DNA from: Dehalococcoidales bacterium
GTDB taxonomy: Bacteria; Chloroflexota; Dehalococcoidia; Dehalococcoidales; DAOVUZ01
Direction of reading: 5' to 3'
DNA: 5,798 bases
Assembly: GCA_030632305.1 (NCBI GenBank)
Contig: DAOVUZ010000042.1
Location: forward strand, 1 to 5,798
In this document: positions 5,312 through 5,798 of the stretch, in pieces
Layout: each line of letters opens with the position of its first letter
Numbering within the stretch: position 1 is the first letter of the stretch
Made by a program: the position numbers and the translations under genes
Notes under the pieces: model-generated
The model's input: the letters and a program-made list of their open reading frames with translations, nothing else
Database searches by the model: none
Told to the model about the DNA's origin: nothing

Positions 5312-5798
5312 AGCGAATCACCCCCACTGAGATACATGTCAGGCTCCACAGCAAAGCCACTACAACCATCACCTGAAGCGAAGCGCCAATTGTCTCCGGT
5401 GACAGCGGGTAGTGGTTATCACCCAATTTGTAGTGTCCTGTCTTTTCTAGTTGCACCCCCAGGCCGCCAGCAGCAGCGCTCATTACCCAGCCGGCATTGG
5501 GGCTTGGTGTCTTGTTGTGGTCACGAAGCATAACTCGCCACGCCCCTGACATATCCTTTTGGCATAGCCAGGCAGCTTTAACTATCATTAAGGCGGTGAG
5601 CCTTGCCGGGATAAAATTAATCACATCATCCAGCCTGGCAGCAAACTTGCCTGCATATTCCCATTGCCCACGGTAACCTATCATAGTATCAGCAGTATTT
5701 ACTATCCTGTAGGCTATAGCTCCAGGCACCCCCAGGATAAGAAAGTAAAATAGGGGAGCCACAAAGCTGTCACAGGTGCTCTCAGCCACTGATTCCAC
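5295..5798 (-). CDS. cbiB: Adenosylcobinamide-phosphate synthase, C-terminal part
   Basis: CbiB is a membrane protein that amidates adenosylcobyric acid with aminopropanol phosphate (the product of CobD) to give adenosylcobinamide phosphate. The frame is open to the window edge, so the true start lies beyond 5798 and 167 residues remain, about half of the usual length. The first visible codon, GTG, is internal. Family motifs are SVAESTCDSFVAPLFYFL (3-20), the VNTADTMIGYRG stretch (33-44), ARLDDVINFIPARLTAL (54-70) and TPSPNAGWVMSAAAGGLGVQL (97-117), which match the conserved VAEN.sDg.vAPlfy, NT.DsmvGy, AR.DD..N.iPAR and PN.G..m...AgaLgv.L blocks. Hydrophobic spans at about 13-31 and 141-166 are likely membrane helices. 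It ends in TAA at 5297-5295, inside the start of cobD, giving a 17-base overlap and probable translational coupling. Identity is secure. Confidence 0.94.
   Translation of the reverse strand: MESVAESTCDSFVAPLFYFLILGVPGAIAYRIVNTADTMIGYRGQWEYAGKFAARLDDVINFIPARLTALMIVKAAWLCQKDMSGAWRVMLRDHNKTPSPNAGWVMSAAAGGLGVQLEKTGHYKLGDNHYPLSPETIGASLQVMVVVALLWSLTCISVGVIRFVIIA

Overview
The window is a corrinoid (vitamin B12) nucleotide-loop assembly locus. Every gene is on the minus strand, so transcription runs from high to low coordinates. In that order the genes are: the C-terminal part of cbiB (5798-5295), a cobD-type aminotransferase-fold decarboxylase (5311-4193), a regulatory interval (about 4196-3837), a zinc-dependent medium-chain alcohol dehydrogenase (3829-2792), a divergent TrpD-family phosphoribosyltransferase (2777-1653), cobT (1563-499) and the N-terminal part of cobS (496-1). 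Both edge genes run off the window. No mobile elements, tRNA, rRNA or CRISPR arrays were seen.

The regulatory interval is the best-resolved non-coding part. It holds a sigma70-like promoter whose -35 box overlaps the cobD stop codon, a textbook cobalamin riboswitch (about 4144-3974), and two near-identical intrinsic terminators in tandem (3934-3901 and 3885-3852). A strong ribosome binding site for the dehydrogenase follows. The dehydrogenase, TrpD-like gene, cobT and cobS therefore form one corrinoid-repressed unit. A possible extended -10 promoter in front of cobT could give cobT-cobS some independent expression. cbiB-cobD is an upstream unit with overlapping genes, whose own promoter lies outside the window.

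The recognised enzymes fit together. CobD makes aminopropanol phosphate, CbiB attaches it to the adenosylated corrinoid acid, CobT makes the alpha-ribazole phosphate lower-ligand nucleotide, and CobS joins the two halves. No corrin-ring synthesis gene is visible, which suits salvage or remodelling but does not prove it. The two unexplained members are the dehydrogenase and the TrpD-like protein. The latter keeps the PRPP-binding motifs but appears to have lost the anthranilate-contacting residues, so a role in preparing or activating a lower ligand is an attractive hypothesis.

The gene set and order recall, from memory, the corrinoid salvage clusters of Dehalococcoides-like Chloroflexi. Mid-range GC, TTG starts and anaerobe-type protein variants are compatible with an anaerobic bacterium of that kind. 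The taxonomic guess is only moderate to low confidence.
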